Assembly: GCF_000192575.1 (NCBI RefSeq)
Contig: NZ_GL876933.1
Location: 62,001-126,000, forward strand
Source of the DNA: Novosphingobium nitrogenifigens DSM 19370
GTDB lineage: Bacteria; Pseudomonadota; Alphaproteobacteria; Sphingomonadales; Sphingomonadaceae
DNA: 64,000 nt
Reading direction: 5' to 3'
The translations under genes were made by a program, and so were the position numbers. Shown here piece by piece: positions 34,491-45,542 of the stretch. Position 1 is the stretch's first letter. Every line of letters begins with the position of its first letter. The notes under the pieces were generated by a model. It was not told the origin of the DNA and did no database searches. It saw nothing but the letters and a program-made list of their open reading frames with translations.

Positions 34491-34596
34491 TCGTCACCCC
34501 GGACTTGATCCGGGGTCCCGCTTTCACTTGGGTCAGGCCATGACGGCTGTCTTGCCCGAAGGAAGCGGGACCCCGGGTCAATGCCCGGGGTGACGA
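34491..34596. repeat. REP/BIME-like double-hairpin inverted repeat
   Basis: Two 34-base arms (34492-34525 and 34562-34595) are near reverse complements, with matching blocks CGTCACCCCGG and CCGGGGTCCCGCTT. Each arm is itself a hairpin (ACCCCGGA with TCCGGGGT; ACCCCGGG with CCCGGGGT). This type of dispersed GTCACCCCGGACTTGATCC repeat is common in alphaproteobacteria as I recall. It lies between convergent genes and may also act as a terminator. Just before it, GGTTCC-CTTC-GGAACC (34456-34471) forms another small hairpin. Confidence 0.8.
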
Positions 34597-34616
34597 TCAG
34601 AGTGGGTCTACCCTCG

Positions 34617-35639
34617 TCAGCCGATGCGGCCGCGTCCGGCAAGGGCGGTTTCGCATTCGCCCATCAGGTTGGAAATGATCGTCGCCACCGGCAGTTCCTC
34701 GGTCACGAGGCCAACCGACTGCCCGGCCATGACCGAGCCGCGTTCGACGTCGCCGTCGATGACCGCGCGGCGCAGGGCGCCTGCCCAGAAATGTTCGATT
34801 TCAAGCTGCGCTGCCGCCATGTCGAGCGTGCCCGCATCGAGCGCGTGGGCCACTTCGATCTGCTTGGCGGTGAATTCCTCGGTGCCCTTGTTCTTGAGCG
34901 CGCGGACGGGAATCACCGGCAGGCGCGGATCGACCTGAACCGAGGCGATGGCATCGCGGGCATTGGCGCGGAAGAACGCCTTCTTGAACGCAGGGTGCGC
35001 GATCGATTCGGCCGCTGCGGCAAAACGCGTGCCGAGCTGAACCCCGGCGGCGCCCATTTCGAGATAGCTCGCCATGGCTTCGCCCCGGCCGATACCGCCC
35101 GCCACGAAAACGATGTGATCCTCGGCGAGTTCGGGCAGGAATTCCTGCGCCAGAACGCCGGTCGAGACCGGGCCGATATGCCCGCCCGCTTCGCTGCCTT
35201 CGATCACCAGCGCATCGGCGCCCGACCGGAACAGCTTTTTCGCGAGCGCGATGGTCGGCGCAAAGACCAGCACCTTGGCGCCGAATTCCTTGATCGCCTC
35301 GACACTGCCCTTGGGCGGAATGCCGCCCGCCAGCACGACGTGGCTGACCCGGTGCCGCTTGGTCACTTCGATCAGGTCGAAAAGCTGGGGGTGCATGGTG
35401 ATGAGATTGACGCCGAACGGACGGTCCGTCAGCGCGCGAGTCGCCGCGATTTCCGCGTCGAGCAGTTCCGGGCTCATCGCCCCGCAGGCGATCACGCCAA
35501 AGCCGCCGGCATTGCTGATCGCCGAAACGAGATTGCGTTCGGAAACCCAACTCATGGCCCCGCACAGGATGGCGTATCGGCTGCCCAGGAATTCGGCGCC
35601 GCGCGCCATCAGTGCCGCTGTTTTCGGATAGGCGGTCAT
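34617..35639 (-). CDS. Nitronate monooxygenase / NPD-family FMN oxidoreductase
   Basis: 340 residues from ATG 35639; the frame stays open upstream but without family similarity. FMN-dependent TIM-barrel enzyme of the 2-nitropropane dioxygenase family, oxidising nitronates such as propionate-3-nitronate. Marks: YAILCGAMSWVSERNLVSAISNAGG at the start, VIEGSEAGGHIGP, the flavin-phosphate loop VFVAGGIGRGEAMASYLEMGA and GVQLGTRFAAAAES. It is divergent from katG; the shared 217-base gap holds a palindrome at 35743. Confidence 0.9.
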   Translation of the reverse strand: MTAYPKTAALMARGAEFLGSRYAILCGAMSWVSERNLVSAISNAGGFGVIACGAMSPELLDAEIAATRALTDRPFGVNLITMHPQLFDLIEVTKRHRVSHVVLAGGIPPKGSVEAIKEFGAKVLVFAPTIALAKKLFRSGADALVIEGSEAGGHIGPVSTGVLAQEFLPELAEDHIVFVAGGIGRGEAMASYLEMGAAGVQLGTRFAAAAESIAHPAFKKAFFRANARDAIASVQVDPRLPVIPVRALKNKGTEEFTAKQIEVAHALDAGTLDMAAAQLEIEHFWAGALRRAVIDGDVERGSVMAGQSVGLVTEELPVATIISNLMGECETALAGRGRIG

Positions 35640-35742
35640 GGTATTTTTGAAATCCTCGATGTCCTGAACCGGTGCCCCTGCGTCGAGCGCTTGGCCGCGT
35701 CCCTTACGGGGAGCCGGGATCATGGGCAAGGGATAGGACCCT

Positions 35743-38046
<2,304 letters not shown>

Positions 38047-38051
38047 GGAAA

Positions 38052-38085
38052 TGGCCGTTGTTCGAGTGCGCCCGAACAACGGCCA
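38052..38085. terminator. Hairpin terminator between convergent katG and lysC
   Basis: A perfect 13-bp stem (TGGCCGTTGTTCG at 38052-38064, complement at 38073-38085) with an 8-base loop, between the katG stop and the lysC stop. On the minus strand the stem is followed by TTTCC, a weak U-run. It probably serves both genes. Confidence 0.7.
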
Positions 38086-38091
38086 AACCTG

Positions 38092-39348
38092 TTAGGCGGC
38101 GTCGAGGCCGTAAGCGGTGTGCAGGACGCGAACGGCAAGTTCGGTTTCGTCCGAATCGATCAGCACCGAGACCTTGATTTCCGACGTCGAGATCGCCTGG
38201 ATGTTGATCCCGCGATCAGCCAGCGCCTTGAACATGGTCGAAGCGACGCCCGCGTGGCTGCGCATGCCGACGCCCACCACCGAGATCTTCGAGACCTTGG
38301 GGTCGGTCGAGAGCTTTTCATAGCCGATCGTCGCGCGATTGGCTTCGAGCACGGCCTTGGTCCGGTCGAGATCGGCCTGGGGTACCGTGAACGTGACGTC
38401 GGTGTCGGTGTCGGCGCGACCCACGTTCTGGATAATCATGTCGACGTTGATGTTCGCCTCGGCCAGCGGGCCGAAGATCGTGGCGACGGCGCCCGGACGG
38501 TCGGGCACCGCGGTCAGGATGACCTTGGCGTCGTTCTTGTCGGCGGCGATGCCGGTGATCAGCTGGCGTTCCATATCCAGTCCTTCAAGTTCTTCATCGG
38601 ACACAATCATCGTGCCGGGCAGGGTATCGGCGGCGGGTGCATCTTCGTCGATGAACGAGGACAGCACCTGGACGCGAACGTTTTCCTTCATCGCCAGGCT
38701 GACCGAACGGGTCTGCAGGACCTTCGAGCCCACCGACGCGAGTTCGAGCATTTCCTCGTACGTGACGTTCTTGAGCTTCTTTGCCTTGGCGACGATGCGC
38801 GGGTCGGTCGTATAGACCCCGTCGACGTCGGTATAGATGTCGCAACGATCCGCCTTGATCGCGGCCGCCACGGCCACGGCCGAGGTATCCGAACCGCCAC
38901 GGCCGAGCGTGGTGATGCGATTGTCGGCAGTCAGACCCTGGAAACCGGGGATCACCGCGACTTCACCGGCCGCCATCGAGGCCAGGAGCGCGTCGGAATC
39001 GATCGATTCGATGCGTGCCTTGGAATGGGCGTCATCGGTGTGGATCGGCAATTGCCACCCCAGCCACGAGCGCGCCTTGCACCCCAGCGCCTGAAGATGC
39101 ATCGCGAGCAGGCCGGATGTGACCTGTTCGCCGCTTGCCACCACCACGTCGTATTCCGCCGGATCGTAAAGCGCGCTGGCTTCGCGGCAGAAGTTGACCA
39201 GGCGGTCGGTTTCCCCGGCCATGGCCGAAACGACCACTGCCACTTCATGCCCGGCGGCCTGCTGGCGCTGCACGATCCGCGCGACGCGGCGGATGCGCTC
39301 GGTACCGGCCATCGAGGTGCCGCCGAATTTCATCACGATGCGGGCCAC
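38092..39348 (-). CDS. lysC: Aspartate kinase
   Basis: 418 residues from a GTG at 39348 with GGAG upstream. First step of the aspartate family pathway (lysine, threonine, methionine, DAP). Marks: VMKFGGTSMAGTERI, VVASGEQVTSGLLA, GRGGSDTSAVAVAAAI, YTDVDGVYTTDPR, and two C-terminal ACT repeats (VPDRPGAVATIFGPLAEANINVD and GMRSHAGVASTMFKALAD) that bind the feedback inhibitor. Works upstream of dapB, found elsewhere in the window. Divergent from ubiG. Confidence 0.97.
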   Translation of the reverse strand: MARIVMKFGGTSMAGTERIRRVARIVQRQQAAGHEVAVVVSAMAGETDRLVNFCREASALYDPAEYDVVVASGEQVTSGLLAMHLQALGCKARSWLGWQLPIHTDDAHSKARIESIDSDALLASMAAGEVAVIPGFQGLTADNRITTLGRGGSDTSAVAVAAAIKADRCDIYTDVDGVYTTDPRIVAKAKKLKNVTYEEMLELASVGSKVLQTRSVSLAMKENVRVQVLSSFIDEDAPAADTLPGTMIVSDEELEGLDMERQLITGIAADKNDAKVILTAVPDRPGAVATIFGPLAEANINVDMIIQNVGRADTDTDVTFTVPQADLDRTKAVLEANRATIGYEKLSTDPKVSKISVVGVGMRSHAGVASTMFKALADRGINIQAISTSEIKVSVLIDSDETELAVRVLHTAYGLDAA

Positions 39349-39428
39349 GCGACTGCTCCAAGGTTAAACGTAAGAATCTTTCGCGCACAGCCATGGACCG
39401 TGCAGCGCGGGCGCTTTAGGGGTGGGGC

Positions 39429-40169
39429 ATGCGCAATGCAACACCGATTCCAGCGACCATCCGCCCGGACGAGGCGGCCCACTTCGGCAATCTGGCGGCA
39501 GAGTGGTGGGACCCGGCCGGGTCTTCGGCCATGCTCCACAAGCTCAATCCCGTCCGCCTTTCCTTCATTCGCGCCGAAATCGACGCCCATTTCGGCACCG
39601 ACAAGCGCACCTTGCGCCCGCTTGCGGGACGCCGGGCGCTCGATGTCGGGTGCGGCGCGGGGCTGCTTGCCGAACCGCTTGCCCGCATGGGCGGCACTGT
39701 CACTGCCGTCGATGCGGCGGCCGAAAACATCGCGATCGCCACAGCCCATGCCGAAGCGGGCGGGCTGACAATCGACTATCGCCACGGCGACATCGCGGAG
39801 ATGGGCCTTGGCGGGTTCGATCTCGTCACCAGCATGGAAGTGGTCGAGCATGTCGCCGACAAGGCCGCCTTCATCGGCGCGCTCGGCGCGGCTCTGGCCG
39901 ATGGCGGATTGATGATCCTGTCCACGCCCAACCGCACGACCGCCTCGCGGCTGCTGCTGGTCGAAGGGGCGGAACGACTCGGGATGGTGCCGCGCGGCAC
40001 ACATCACTGGGAGGATTTCATCACCCCGATCGAACTCCACGATCTTCTCGTCGGAGCGGGGCTCAAAATGGGCAATCCCAAGGGGATCGCATGGAGCCCG
40101 ACCGCAGGCCTGCACCTGTCGGACAATCTCGCGCTCAATTACATCGTGTCGGTCACGCGCGAAGCGTGA
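39429..40169 (+). CDS. ubiG: Ubiquinone biosynthesis O-methyltransferase
   Basis: 246 residues. SAM-dependent methyltransferase for the two O-methylations in ubiquinone synthesis. Marks: EAAHFGNLAAEWWDPAGSS and LHKLNPVRLSFI at the N-terminus (UbiG-specific), SAM loop LDVGCGAGLLAEPLARMG, MEVVEHVADK, STPNRT and THHWEDFITP. Length is typical. GTGGGG before ATG serves as Shine-Dalgarno. Divergent from lysC, convergent with the cupin gene. Confidence 0.95.
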   Translation: MRNATPIPATIRPDEAAHFGNLAAEWWDPAGSSAMLHKLNPVRLSFIRAEIDAHFGTDKRTLRPLAGRRALDVGCGAGLLAEPLARMGGTVTAVDAAAENIAIATAHAEAGGLTIDYRHGDIAEMGLGGFDLVTSMEVVEHVADKAAFIGALGAALADGGLMILSTPNRTTASRLLLVEGAERLGMVPRGTHHWEDFITPIELHDLLVGAGLKMGNPKGIAWSPTAGLHLSDNLALNYIVSVTREA

Positions 40170-40174
40170 AGAGG

Positions 40175-40195
40175 GCGGGACCGGGTCGGTCCCGC
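40175..40195. terminator. Hairpin between convergent ubiG and cupin genes
   Basis: GCGGGACCG (40175-40183) and CGGTCCCGC (40187-40195) are perfect arms with a 3-base loop. No T-run follows on either side, so it is a weak or Rho-assisted terminator at best. Confidence 0.5.
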
Positions 40196-40219
40196 ACCCA
40201 TAACGTCAGCTTCGCTGCG

Positions 40220-40576
40220 TCATCCGACGTCGGACAGGATGTAGATCTTCCGCGTCCGGCTGTGGATGGTCCATTCCCCGGTCCACCCCTTGGGCAGGGC
40301 GAACATTTCGCCCGGACCGAAATCGGTGGTCGTGCCGTCGGCATTGTGCAGCGTCACCTGGCCCGACAGGATATGGCACAATTCGGCCATGGCAGTGCGA
40401 TCGGCGGTGAAACGGCCGGGCGTGCATTCCCACACGCCGATCCGGGTCACGCCGTCGGCGCTGCGCCACACTTCGCGCGCGCCTTCCTGCTGATCGCCTT
40501 CATAGGACGTGGGCTTGGGCGCGAAAGCCCCGAGGTCAAGCGCGGACAGGTCGCCAAAAGCGGCAAGGCTGATCAT
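40220..40576 (-). CDS. Cupin domain protein (DUF861/ureidoglycine-type cupin_3)
   Basis: 118 residues, a single small cupin barrel. Seen: REVWRSADGVTRIGVWECTPGRF (conserved Trp/Glu strand of DUF861 cupins), LCHILSGQVTLHNADG, FGPGEMFALPKGWTGEW and HSRTRKIYIL. Related proteins include the barrel of (S)-ureidoglycine aminohydrolase, but no purine-degradation genes are nearby, so the substrate is unknown. A 14-bp palindrome lies 38 bases upstream of its start (40614-40627). Confidence 0.87.
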   Translation of the reverse strand: MISLAAFGDLSALDLGAFAPKPTSYEGDQQEGAREVWRSADGVTRIGVWECTPGRFTADRTAMAELCHILSGQVTLHNADGTTTDFGPGEMFALPKGWTGEWTIHSRTRKIYILSDVG

Positions 40577-40613
40577 GTACGAAGTCTTTCTGATGCCGGG
40601 ATTATACGCCTCT

Positions 40614-40627
40614 GCCTGCTAGCAGGC
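40614..40627. promoter_or_regulatory. 14-bp perfect palindrome upstream of the cupin gene
   Basis: GCCTGCTAGCAGGC, a perfect palindrome 38 bases before the cupin ATG on the minus strand. It could be an operator or a short hairpin in the thioesterase-to-cupin intergenic region. Confidence 0.4.
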
Positions 40628-40692
40628 GGCCCCGCGCATCGGCAATCAAGGCCCTGAAAAAGGGTGGCTCCCCGCCTGTTCAGAAGGCCGGC

Positions 40693-41094
40693 TCAATCCC
40701 CGCCGGGAATGAACCGCTCGATCAGGTCGCGGGCAAGCCGTGCAGGCTTCAGCGTCTGCGCATCGAGACAGCACCAGCTCGACCGCACTTCGGCAAGGAC
40801 TTCCTCCCCGCGCTTGATCACGGTCTGGTAGAACGCCTTGGCTCCCTGCACTTTTTCCAGCACGACATGGGCCATCGGCTGGTCTTCAAGGAACGTCGGG
40901 CGGCGATAGGTGATCTCGTGCTTCAAGGCGACCCAGAGGTGGCGCGCCACCGCTTCGGTCGGGGCGAACGCGCGCCAGTGGTCGATCACCGCTTCCTGCA
41001 CCCATTTGAGGTAGGACGCGTTGTTGACGTGCCCCATGAAGTCGATGTCGCCAGGATCGACTTCAATCGGGAAGAGATGAATGGCTGGACTCAC
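40693..41094 (-). CDS. Acyl-CoA thioesterase, hot-dog fold (4HBT/YbgC type)
   Basis: 133 residues from a GTG at 41094. It hydrolyses acyl-CoA thioesters. The catalytic Asp and family signature are in DPGDIDFMGHVNNASYLKWVQ; a further mark is ITYRRPTFLEDQP. Single hot-dog domain of normal length. No pathway partner nearby; the substrate is unknown. About 115 bases separate it from the downstream cupin gene. Confidence 0.9.
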   Translation of the reverse strand: MSPAIHLFPIEVDPGDIDFMGHVNNASYLKWVQEAVIDHWRAFAPTEAVARHLWVALKHEITYRRPTFLEDQPMAHVVLEKVQGAKAFYQTVIKRGEEVLAEVRSSWCCLDAQTLKPARLARDLIERFIPGGD

Positions 41095-41184
41095 ATTACT
41101 GTAAGTACCTTATTCGCGAGGCCGCGAACAGGGCAAATGTGGCTTTTTGAGGGCAGAATCATACCTGCCCCCAAAGCACGGCTT

Positions 41185-41535
41185 TCAAGCGGCCAGCGCG
41201 GCAGCCCATTCCGCATCCCGGAACCCGACCAGCAGGCCGCCCGGATATTCGACGATCGGTCGCTTGATCAGCGAAGGCTGCGCCGCCATCAGCATGACGC
41301 CCTTGGCGTCATCGATGCCGGTCTTGTCCGCCGGGTCGAGCTTGCGGAACGTCGTCCCCGCGCGATTGAGCACTTTGTCGAGCCCGGCGACTTCCACCCA
41401 CCGCGCCAGTTGCTCGGGCTTTGCCCCGGCTTTCTTGTAATCGTGGAAGGCATAGGCAATCCCGCGCGTTTCCAGCCAGGTCCGCGCCTTCTTGACGGTG
41501 TCGCAATTGGGAATGCCGTAAAGCGTGATGGTCAT
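41185..41535 (-). CDS. ArsC/Spx-family reductase-like protein (YffB type)
   Basis: 116 residues. Thioredoxin-like fold of the arsenate reductase C / Spx / MgsR family. A single N-terminal Cys in GIPNCDTVKKARTWL replaces the CxxC of Spx. Also FHDYKKAGAKPEQLARW, GTTFRKL and the conserved Arg of SLIKRPIVEY. YffB-type proteins bind glutathione and are thought to be thiol reductases rather than true arsenate reductases; no ars genes are nearby. AAGGACAG precedes the ATG. Confidence 0.92.
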   Translation of the reverse strand: MTITLYGIPNCDTVKKARTWLETRGIAYAFHDYKKAGAKPEQLARWVEVAGLDKVLNRAGTTFRKLDPADKTGIDDAKGVMLMAAQPSLIKRPIVEYPGGLLVGFRDAEWAAALAA

Positions 41536-41608
41536 GGAACTGTCCTTCGAGATTGAAGACCGCCCTTAGACGCACCCCGCGCAAGACGAACAGGGATTTC
41601 GCGCGCGG

Positions 41609-42304
41609 TCAGCCGAGCGTGTCGATCCAGTCGGGCAATTGCCCCAGCCGCTCCAGCTGGCAGAACCGGGGATGATCGGCCGGCACTTGCGCCAGTTCGT
41701 GGACCCAGCCGCCGGGTTGGGGGATGAACGCGGCCCATGCCCCGGCCTCGAGTGCGGGGCGAATGTCGGACCGCAGCGAATCGCCCGCCATGACCGCCTC
41801 GTGCGGGGCGACGCCTTCAGTGCGGAACAGGCGGCGGAACGTGTCGGCGTTCTTGTCGCTGACGATCTCGATCCCGCTGAAACATTCGCCAAGGCCCGAG
41901 GCGGCTAGCTTTGATTCCTGGTGCAGGAGGTCGCCCTTGGTCACGAGGACCAGCCGCCCGCGCTCGGACAGCGCCTCGAGCGTCTCGGCAATCCCGTCGA
42001 ACAGTTCGACCGGGTGCGACAGCAAGGCACGGCCAGCCGCCAGAATGTCCGCGATCATCCCCTTGGGCAGCGGCTCTCCCACCAGTTCCAGCGCGGTCTC
42101 GATCATCGACAGCGTGAAACCTTTCGCGCCATAGCCATAGAGACGCAGATTGCGGATCTGGCACACGGTCAGACGTTCGCGCACGACATGCGCCTCGGCA
42201 AACGGCGCGACCATCGCCAGCAAGGCATCCTCGGTCGCATTGAAATGCCGCATGTTGTGCCAAAGCGTATCGTCGGCATCGAGACAGATGAGCTTGATCG
42301 TCAT
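41609..42304 (-). CDS. HAD-superfamily hydrolase (phosphatase)
   Basis: 231 residues from ATG 42304, which puts the nucleophile motif LDADDTLW at residues 7-14. Motif II is VLVTKGD, with the Lys region in SDKNADTFRRL; motif III/IV is VMAGDSLRSDIRPALEAG. It has a helical cap of the C1 type after the first motif. The family dephosphorylates small metabolites; the substrate is unknown. Divergent from the fusion kinase gene with about 100 bases between them. Confidence 0.92.
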   Translation of the reverse strand: MTIKLICLDADDTLWHNMRHFNATEDALLAMVAPFAEAHVVRERLTVCQIRNLRLYGYGAKGFTLSMIETALELVGEPLPKGMIADILAAGRALLSHPVELFDGIAETLEALSERGRLVLVTKGDLLHQESKLAASGLGECFSGIEIVSDKNADTFRRLFRTEGVAPHEAVMAGDSLRSDIRPALEAGAWAAFIPQPGGWVHELAQVPADHPRFCQLERLGQLPDWIDTLG

Positions 42305-42404
42305 ATGCCCAAGTAAAGCGGTTCGTCCCGAATTTGCCAACCGAACTTGCGTTTATACCGTCAGAGTGCTTCCCAAGAACAAGCAAACGCGAGGAGCCCG
42401 AGCG

Positions 42405-43994
42405 GTGGCCGATGACCAGAGCGACGTGATCGATTTCCTTGCGGGACTGGGCACAGGGGACGACACCCGACGCGTCGACACCCATTGCGCGATGATCTTC
42501 CTGTCGGGGGATCGCGCGCTCAAGCTCAAGCGGGCGGTCAACCTCGGCTATCTCGACTTTTCCGACGTGGCCAAGCGCCATGCGGTCTGCGCGGCCGAAC
42601 TCGTGCTCAACCGGCGGACGGCCCCCGATCTCTATCGCGCCTTGCGCCCGATCCGTCGCGATGCGACCGGCACATTGACGCTCGGCGAACCGGTCGATCC
42701 TGCCACCCCGCCCGATCCCGCCGCAATCGACTGGGTGGTCGACATGCGCCGCTTTCCCGACAGCGCCCTGCTCGCGGACATGGCCGATCGCGGAGAGCTG
42801 ACGCCTGCCCTGCTCCGCTCGCTTGCCGATGCAGTGGCCCGGTTCCACGACGGCGCAGAGATCGCGCACGGTCATGACGGCGTCGAACGGGTGCGCCACG
42901 TGATCGACGGCAATCGCGCGGCAATGGCCGCCGTGCCGCAGATCCTGCCCCCGGACCAATGCGCCATGCTGGGCGAACGCTGGGAAACACTGCTCGACGA
43001 ACACGCGCCCTTGCTGGCCCGACGCGCGGCGCAGGGCCATGTGCGGCTCTGCCACGGCGATCTCCACCTCGCCAATATCTGCCTCTGGCAGGGTCGCCCG
43101 ACGCTGTTCGACTGTCTGGAATTCGATGCCGTGCTGGCGACGACCGACGTGCTCTACGATCTCGCTTTCCTGCTCATGGACCTGCTCGTCCGGGGATTGG
43201 CGGAAGGCGCCAGTCTCGTCCTCAACCGCTATTGCGACCGACGCCCGCACGAACAGGACGGCCTTCCCGCGCTCGGCCTGTTCCTCAGCCTGCGCGCCGG
43301 GATCCGCGCCCATGTCGGGGCGCTCGAGGCCAGCCGCCAGCCCGATCCGGCACGCGCGGCGCAGCAGGCCGAAGCCGCCCGCCGCTACCTCGCCTTCGCG
43401 CTCGCCTGTGTCGCGCCCCGCACCGATCCGCCGCGCCTTGTTGCGGTCGGCGGCCTGTCGGGAACGGGCAAATCCACTCTGGCCGGAGCCCTGGCCCCGC
43501 ATCTGGGACCGATGCCGGGCGCGCGCTGGCTGCGCTCCGACGTGATCCGCAAGCGCCTGGCCGGAATCGATCCGGAAACCCCGCTGCCGCCCGCAAGCTA
43601 TACCCCCGAAGCCACGCGCCGGACGTACGGCACCATGATGGCTGAAGCACAAGCGCTGCTGCGGCTGGGCCAGTCGGTGGTGGTCGATGCGGTCTTCGGC
43701 AGCCGGGTCGAACGCGCGGGCGCCGCGGAGGCTGCGCAAGGCGCCGGAGCGCCCTTTGCCGGGCTGTGGCTCGAAGCCCCCGACGCAGTCCTGATCGCCC
43801 GCGCGACCCAGCGCAGCGCCCGTCGCGCAGCAGGCGAAAGCGACGCTTCCGACGCGGATGCCGATGTCGTCCGACGCCAGATCGCTCATCCGCCGCCACC
43901 CCCGCCGGGCTGGCATGTCCTTGACGCAAGCGGATTATCGGCCGACATTCTGGCCCGGGCCAAAGCGTTGCTGGCCCGGAATGAAGAGCATTGA
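42405..43994 (+). CDS. Bifunctional aminoglycoside-phosphotransferase-like / P-loop kinase fusion protein
   Basis: 529 residues from a GTG at 42405, supported by GAGGAG 8 bases upstream. The N-terminal half (about 1-340) is an APH-fold kinase with VRLCHGDLHLANICLW (catalytic loop) and LFDCLEFDAVLATTDVLYDLAF (metal-binding Asp). The C-terminal half (about 350-529) is an AAA_33-type kinase with Walker A AVGGLSGTGKSTLAGAL and VVVDAVFGSR. This two-domain layout is a known but poorly characterised bacterial family; its substrate is unknown. An alcohol dehydrogenase gene follows 19 bases later, so they probably share a transcript. Confidence 0.92.
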   Translation: MADDQSDVIDFLAGLGTGDDTRRVDTHCAMIFLSGDRALKLKRAVNLGYLDFSDVAKRHAVCAAELVLNRRTAPDLYRALRPIRRDATGTLTLGEPVDPATPPDPAAIDWVVDMRRFPDSALLADMADRGELTPALLRSLADAVARFHDGAEIAHGHDGVERVRHVIDGNRAAMAAVPQILPPDQCAMLGERWETLLDEHAPLLARRAAQGHVRLCHGDLHLANICLWQGRPTLFDCLEFDAVLATTDVLYDLAFLLMDLLVRGLAEGASLVLNRYCDRRPHEQDGLPALGLFLSLRAGIRAHVGALEASRQPDPARAAQQAEAARRYLAFALACVAPRTDPPRLVAVGGLSGTGKSTLAGALAPHLGPMPGARWLRSDVIRKRLAGIDPETPLPPASYTPEATRRTYGTMMAEAQALLRLGQSVVVDAVFGSRVERAGAAEAAQGAGAPFAGLWLEAPDAVLIARATQRSARRAAGESDASDADADVVRRQIAHPPPPPPGWHVLDASGLSADILARAKALLARNEEH

Positions 43995-44013
43995 TGACGA
44001 ACGGAGAGCCTTC

Positions 44014-45021
44014 ATGACCGCTGCCCCGCATGCCCCTACCATGCACGCCATGCAGCTCGATGCGCCGGGAACCGCACTCCATCCGGTCGATCGCCCCCTG
44101 CCCGAACCGGGCGAAGGCGAAATCCGGGTCGCGGTCCGCGCCTGCGGTGTCTGCCGCACCGATCTCCACGTTCTCGACGGCGACATTCACGGGCTCTTGC
44201 CGATCATCCCCGGGCACGAGATCGTGGGGCTGGTCGATGCGGTCGGGCCTGGGGTCACCGGCTTCACGCCCGGCGAACGCGTCGGGGTGCCGTGGCTCGG
44301 CCATGCCTGCGGCCATTGCCCCTATTGCCTGTCGCATCGCGAAAACCTGTGCGACGCGCCGCTGTTCACCGGGTTCACCCGCGACGGGGGCTATGCCACC
44401 CACACCATTGCCGACGCGCGGTTCTGCTTTCCCTTGCCCGAGGAATTCGACGACATCCACGCCGCGCCCCTGCTCTGTGCCGGGCTGATCGGCTATCGCG
44501 CCTATCGCCTTGCGGGCGAGGCTCCGGCGCTGGGGCTCTACGGCTTTGGCGCGGCGGCGCACATCCTGGCGCAACTGGCTTGCTGGCAGGGCCGCCGCGT
44601 CTATGCCTTCACCCGCGAAGGCGACACCGCGTCACAGGATTTCGCGCGCGAACTCGGCTGTGTCTGGGCAGGGCCCTCGGGCGCAGAGCCGCCGGAAAAA
44701 CTCGACGCGGCGATCATTTTCGCAGCCGTCGGCGATCTTGTCCCGATGGCGCTCAAGACCGTGAAAAAAGGCGGCCGGGTGGTTTGCGCCGGCATTCACA
44801 TGAGCGACATTCCCGCCTTCCCCTATGCCGACCTCTGGGAAGAACGACAGATCCTGTCGGTTGCCAATCTCACCCGCGAGGACGGCATCGAATTCCTTGC
44901 GCTTGCCGGAAAGGCAGGCATCCGCACCCATGCCGAAGCCCTGCCGCTGGCGCAGGCCAACGAGGCACTCGACCGCCTGCGTCGCGGAGCTCTTGAAGGG
45001 GCGCTGGTTTTGGTGCCCTAG
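44014..45021 (+). CDS. Zinc-dependent alcohol dehydrogenase family protein (AdhA/propanol-type)
   Basis: 335 residues. Catalytic zinc: Cys of ACGVCRTDLHVLDGD and His-Glu of IPGHEIVGLV; structural zinc Cys cluster ACGHCPYCLSHRENLC; cofactor loop GLYGFGAAAHILAQLA near residue 175. YCGVCHSD-type dehydrogenases elsewhere in the window are only distant relatives. Oxidises alcohols or reduces aldehydes; the natural substrate is unknown. Start ATG 44014 has GGAG upstream. Downstream of and probably cotranscribed with the fusion kinase; its stop overlaps the convergent GNAT gene by 4 bases. Confidence 0.92.
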   Translation: MTAAPHAPTMHAMQLDAPGTALHPVDRPLPEPGEGEIRVAVRACGVCRTDLHVLDGDIHGLLPIIPGHEIVGLVDAVGPGVTGFTPGERVGVPWLGHACGHCPYCLSHRENLCDAPLFTGFTRDGGYATHTIADARFCFPLPEEFDDIHAAPLLCAGLIGYRAYRLAGEAPALGLYGFGAAAHILAQLACWQGRRVYAFTREGDTASQDFARELGCVWAGPSGAEPPEKLDAAIIFAAVGDLVPMALKTVKKGGRVVCAGIHMSDIPAFPYADLWEERQILSVANLTREDGIEFLALAGKAGIRTHAEALPLAQANEALDRLRRGALEGALVLVP

Positions 45022-45542
45022 GCAGTTCGGCGGGGGTGGACCAAAGCCATCAGGCGCACGTCGATCCAGCGTCCGGCAATGAACTGCGCCTGTCGCTGCA
45101 CCCCTTCGGTGACGAAGCCGAGCTGTTCGTAAAGCGCGATGGCCGAGGCATTGTCGTCGTGGACGGAAAGCGAAAGCCGCGTCAGGTTGAGGTGTTTCCA
45201 GCAAAAGTCGATGGCCAACTGCATCGCCTCGCGCCCATACCCGCGACGACGGTCCTCGACACGCCCGATCAGGATGCCGAGACTGGCACTGCGATGGATC
45301 GGCTCGATCGCGATGACCTGTACATATCCGACGATGTCCGAGCGCCCGTTGCGACGCACGGCCATGAACACCCGGCGCGGATCACCCGCCGTGTTGAGCC
45401 AGAAATCGTGTTCGCGATCGAGACTCTTGGGCAGATAGGGTTCGTTGAGGCGGGCGATTTCCGGATCGTCGCCCCACAGGAACAAACGCGGCAGATCGTC
45501 GGGCAAGATCGGCCCCAAAGCGACATGACGCCCGCTCAGCAT
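45018..45542 (-). CDS. GNAT-family N-acetyltransferase (RimL/SpeG-like)
   Basis: 174 residues. Acetyl-CoA-dependent acetyltransferase. Motif A is LGILIGRVEDRRRGYGREAMQLAIDF (R-x-x-G-x-G CoA loop), followed by LSLSVHDDNASAIALYEQLGFV, the usual end of the fold. The N-terminus LGPILPDDLPRLFLWGDDPEIARL is typical of RimJ/RimL-like members. Target unknown. It starts inside the end of the ABM gene (7-base overlap), so both belong to one minus-strand unit. Confidence 0.9.
   Translation of the reverse strand: MLSGRHVALGPILPDDLPRLFLWGDDPEIARLNEPYLPKSLDREHDFWLNTAGDPRRVFMAVRRNGRSDIVGYVQVIAIEPIHRSASLGILIGRVEDRRRGYGREAMQLAIDFCWKHLNLTRLSLSVHDDNASAIALYEQLGFVTEGVQRQAQFIAGRWIDVRLMALVHPRRTA

Noticed and set aside
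41185..41535. Arsenate reductase proper
   Set aside because: Single Cys of the YffB type and no arsenic-resistance genes nearby, so the name arsC was not assigned.
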